Assembly: GCF_005222955.1 (NCBI RefSeq)
Contig: NZ_LWUA01000006.1
Coordinates: 1 to 57,289 of the forward strand
DNA: 57,289 bases
Direction of reading: 5' to 3'
From: Blastococcus sp. CCUG 61487
Lineage (GTDB): Bacteria; Actinomycetota; Actinomycetes; Mycobacteriales; Geodermatophilaceae
Shown: positions 56,391 through 57,289 of the stretch, one piece after another
Numbering within the stretch: position 1 is the stretch's first letter
Layout: each line of letters opens with the position of its first letter
Program-made: the position numbers and the translations under genes
Notes under the pieces: model-generated
Database searches by the model: none
What the model was told of the DNA's origin: nothing
The model's input: only the letters and a program-made list of their open reading frames with translations

Positions 56391-56888
56391 ATGTCCGCGC
56401 ACGTCAGGCCCACGTCCCCGCCCGCCCCGGTCGCCGAACCGCGCTGGCTGGACGCCGAGGAGCAGAAGGCCTGGCGCGCGTGGCTCTACAGCGCCCAGCT
56501 GCTCATGGATCGGCTCGATCGTGAGCTCACCCACGCCACCGGCATCTCGCACGCGTACTACGAGATCCTGGTCGCGCTCTCCGAGGCGCCCGAGCGCCGG
56601 ATGCGGATGAGCGAGCTCGCCGACAGGTGCCTCTCCTCCCGCAGCCGCCTGTCGCACGCGGTGTCCCGCCTGCAGGAGCGCGGCTGGGTCCGCCGGGAGG
56701 TGTGCGCCGAGGACGGTCGCGGCCAGCTCGCGGTGCTCACCGACGCCGGCTTCGCCGCCCTGGAGGCCGCCGCGCCGGTGCACGTCGAAGGCGTGCGCAC
56801 CCACCTGTTCGACCAGCTCACCCCCGAGCAGGTGCAGAACATGCGCGACGTCGGCGAGACGCTCCTGCGCCACCTCGGCCCGAGGTGA
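56391..56888 (+). CDS. MarR-family transcriptional regulator
   Basis: A 165-residue regulator: QKAWRAWLYSAQLLMDRLDREL (dimerisation helix), ISHAYYEILVALSEAP, the winged helix MSELADRCLSSRSRLSHAVSRL and WVRREVCAEDGRGQLAVLTDAG, then a C-terminal helix. The recognition wing DGRGQ is standard. It likely represses itself and yceI. ATG at 56391, preceded by AGGA and a run of A. Confidence 0.92.
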   Translation: MSAHVRPTSPPAPVAEPRWLDAEEQKAWRAWLYSAQLLMDRLDRELTHATGISHAYYEILVALSEAPERRMRMSELADRCLSSRSRLSHAVSRLQERGWVRREVCAEDGRGQLAVLTDAGFAALEAAAPVHVEGVRTHLFDQLTPEQVQNMRDVGETLLRHLGPR

Positions 56889-56891
56889 CCG

Positions 56892-57289
56892 TCAGGTCCT
56901 GACGGTCCCGGCGACCCGCCCGAGCTCCCGCGCGACGGCCGTCGACAGGTAGCCCCTGCGCAAGGTCGCATCCCTGATCCGGGCGGTCCGCTCGGCCAGG
57001 TGCTCCGCGGCCCGGCGGGCGACGTCGTCCGCGCGCGGGTCCCCCGCCGCGGCGAGCACCCGGTGGACGTCGACGAGCACGCGGCCCGGTTCGACGGCGC
57101 CCGGCTCGACGGCCAGGTCCAGCCCGGCCAGCACCTCCTCCACCACCTCGAGCGCCTCGCGGAGCCAGCCCTCGCCGAGCAGCGCGACCGCGAGCACCGA
57201 CAGGCACTCCAGCCGATCGGGCGGGACGTCGAGCTCGGCGAGCCGGACCGCCGTCGCCCGCAGCAGCGGCACGGCCGCCGGGTCACCCG
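56892..57289 (-). CDS. C-terminal fragment of a TPR-type helical protein (runs off the window)
   Basis: About 131 residues of a helical-repeat C-terminus: VPPDRLECLSVLAVALLGEGWLREALEVVEEVLAG in parts, ADDVARRAAEHLAERTARI and the closing ATLRRGYLSTAVARELG. Tails of this shape end the long ATPase/TPR proteins of the adenylate-cyclase-like, LuxR-MalT-like and SARP families, often with a final LRRSFLExVPxHRE helix. The N-terminal domains that would decide the function lie beyond 57289. The frame is open through the window edge. Confidence 0.65.
   Translation of the reverse strand, partial: GDPAAVPLLRATAVRLAELDVPPDRLECLSVLAVALLGEGWLREALEVVEEVLAGLDLAVEPGAVEPGRVLVDVHRVLAAAGDPRADDVARRAAEHLAERTARIRDATLRRGYLSTAVARELGRVAGTVRT

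Noticed and set aside
1-57289. CRISPR arrays, insertion sequences, integrases, attachment sites
   Set aside because: No regularly spaced repeats with spacers, no transposase or recombinase motifs, and the single tRNA gene is intact with no duplicated 3' end seen nearby.

Overview
The window is very GC-rich, uses many GTG starts, and packs genes into short operons with 4-base ATGA or GTGA overlaps. Gene content points to a motile, aerobic, free-living actinobacterium: a deazaflavin-dependent oxidoreductase, DUF3618 and DUF5994 proteins, IdeR-type iron boxes, a sulfur leader peptide and a SipW/TasA-type locus. My best guess is Geodermatophilaceae (Blastococcus, Modestobacter or Geodermatophilus). 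That placement is an inference. I see no phage, insertion sequence, CRISPR array or plasmid gene, so this looks like ordinary chromosome.

Layout, left half. 1-2959 (minus strand): caa3 oxidase assembly factor CtaG, a metallophosphoesterase, an RlmA-like methyltransferase and the 5' end of ctaD. 3126-4445: a lysine/alanine-rich M23 endopeptidase. 4620-8860: a zinc alcohol dehydrogenase, an FAD sugar-lactone oxidase and an ABC-F ATPase. 9034-14477: small proteins, a winged-helix protein, a FUSC transporter, a deazaflavin oxidoreductase, and a glutathionylspermidine-synthase-like enzyme with its lipoprotein. 14628-17696: enoyl-CoA hydratase and a three-gene envelope/stress operon. 17891-23283: a signalling and secretion block with a receiver and PAS kinase, a TasA-like protein, a SipW-like signal peptidase, a secreted protein, a receiver fused to a degenerate Hpt domain, and an OmpR-type regulator. 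24328-27090: iron homeostasis (bfd, bfr, siderophore-binding lipoprotein, siderophore-interacting reductase) with two IdeR boxes.

Layout, right half. 27331-31852: a MerR regulator divergent from a translationally coupled three-gene operon. It encodes a 13-helix membrane protein with two D-x3-H...H motifs resembling the metal site of PmoC/AmoC, a cupredoxin-like lipoprotein, and a fenitrothion-hydrolase-family membrane protein. This is the best candidate here for an undescribed system. 31968: an orphan FlbD behind a FliA-like promoter. 32328-40182: gluconokinase, an alcohol dehydrogenase/TetR cluster, assorted enzymes, tRNA-Ala(GGC), an AraC/VOC pair and a second M23 peptidase. 40624-44886: polyol dehydrogenase, HAD phosphatase, TagF-like transferase and cytidylyltransferase, which looks like a polyol-phosphate glycopolymer pathway. 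44944-49520: copper operon (SCO, YcnI, CopC-CopD fusion) with its ECF sigma and anti-sigma factor. 49614-57289: phosphate uptake, a sulfur leader peptide plus TauE exporter, DUF5994, TypA, YceI/MarR, and the C-terminus of a TPR-type protein.

How the parts fit. Respiration and copper are a recurrent theme: ctaD/ctaG, the SCO/YcnI/CopCD operon and the cupredoxin operon. Cell-envelope work is another: two M23 peptidases sharing a promoter repeat, the glycopolymer operon, the SipW locus and the holin/DUF3618 operon. Several intergenic regions carry large palindromes; two of them, at about 52.4 and 55.6 kb, are copies of the same element.
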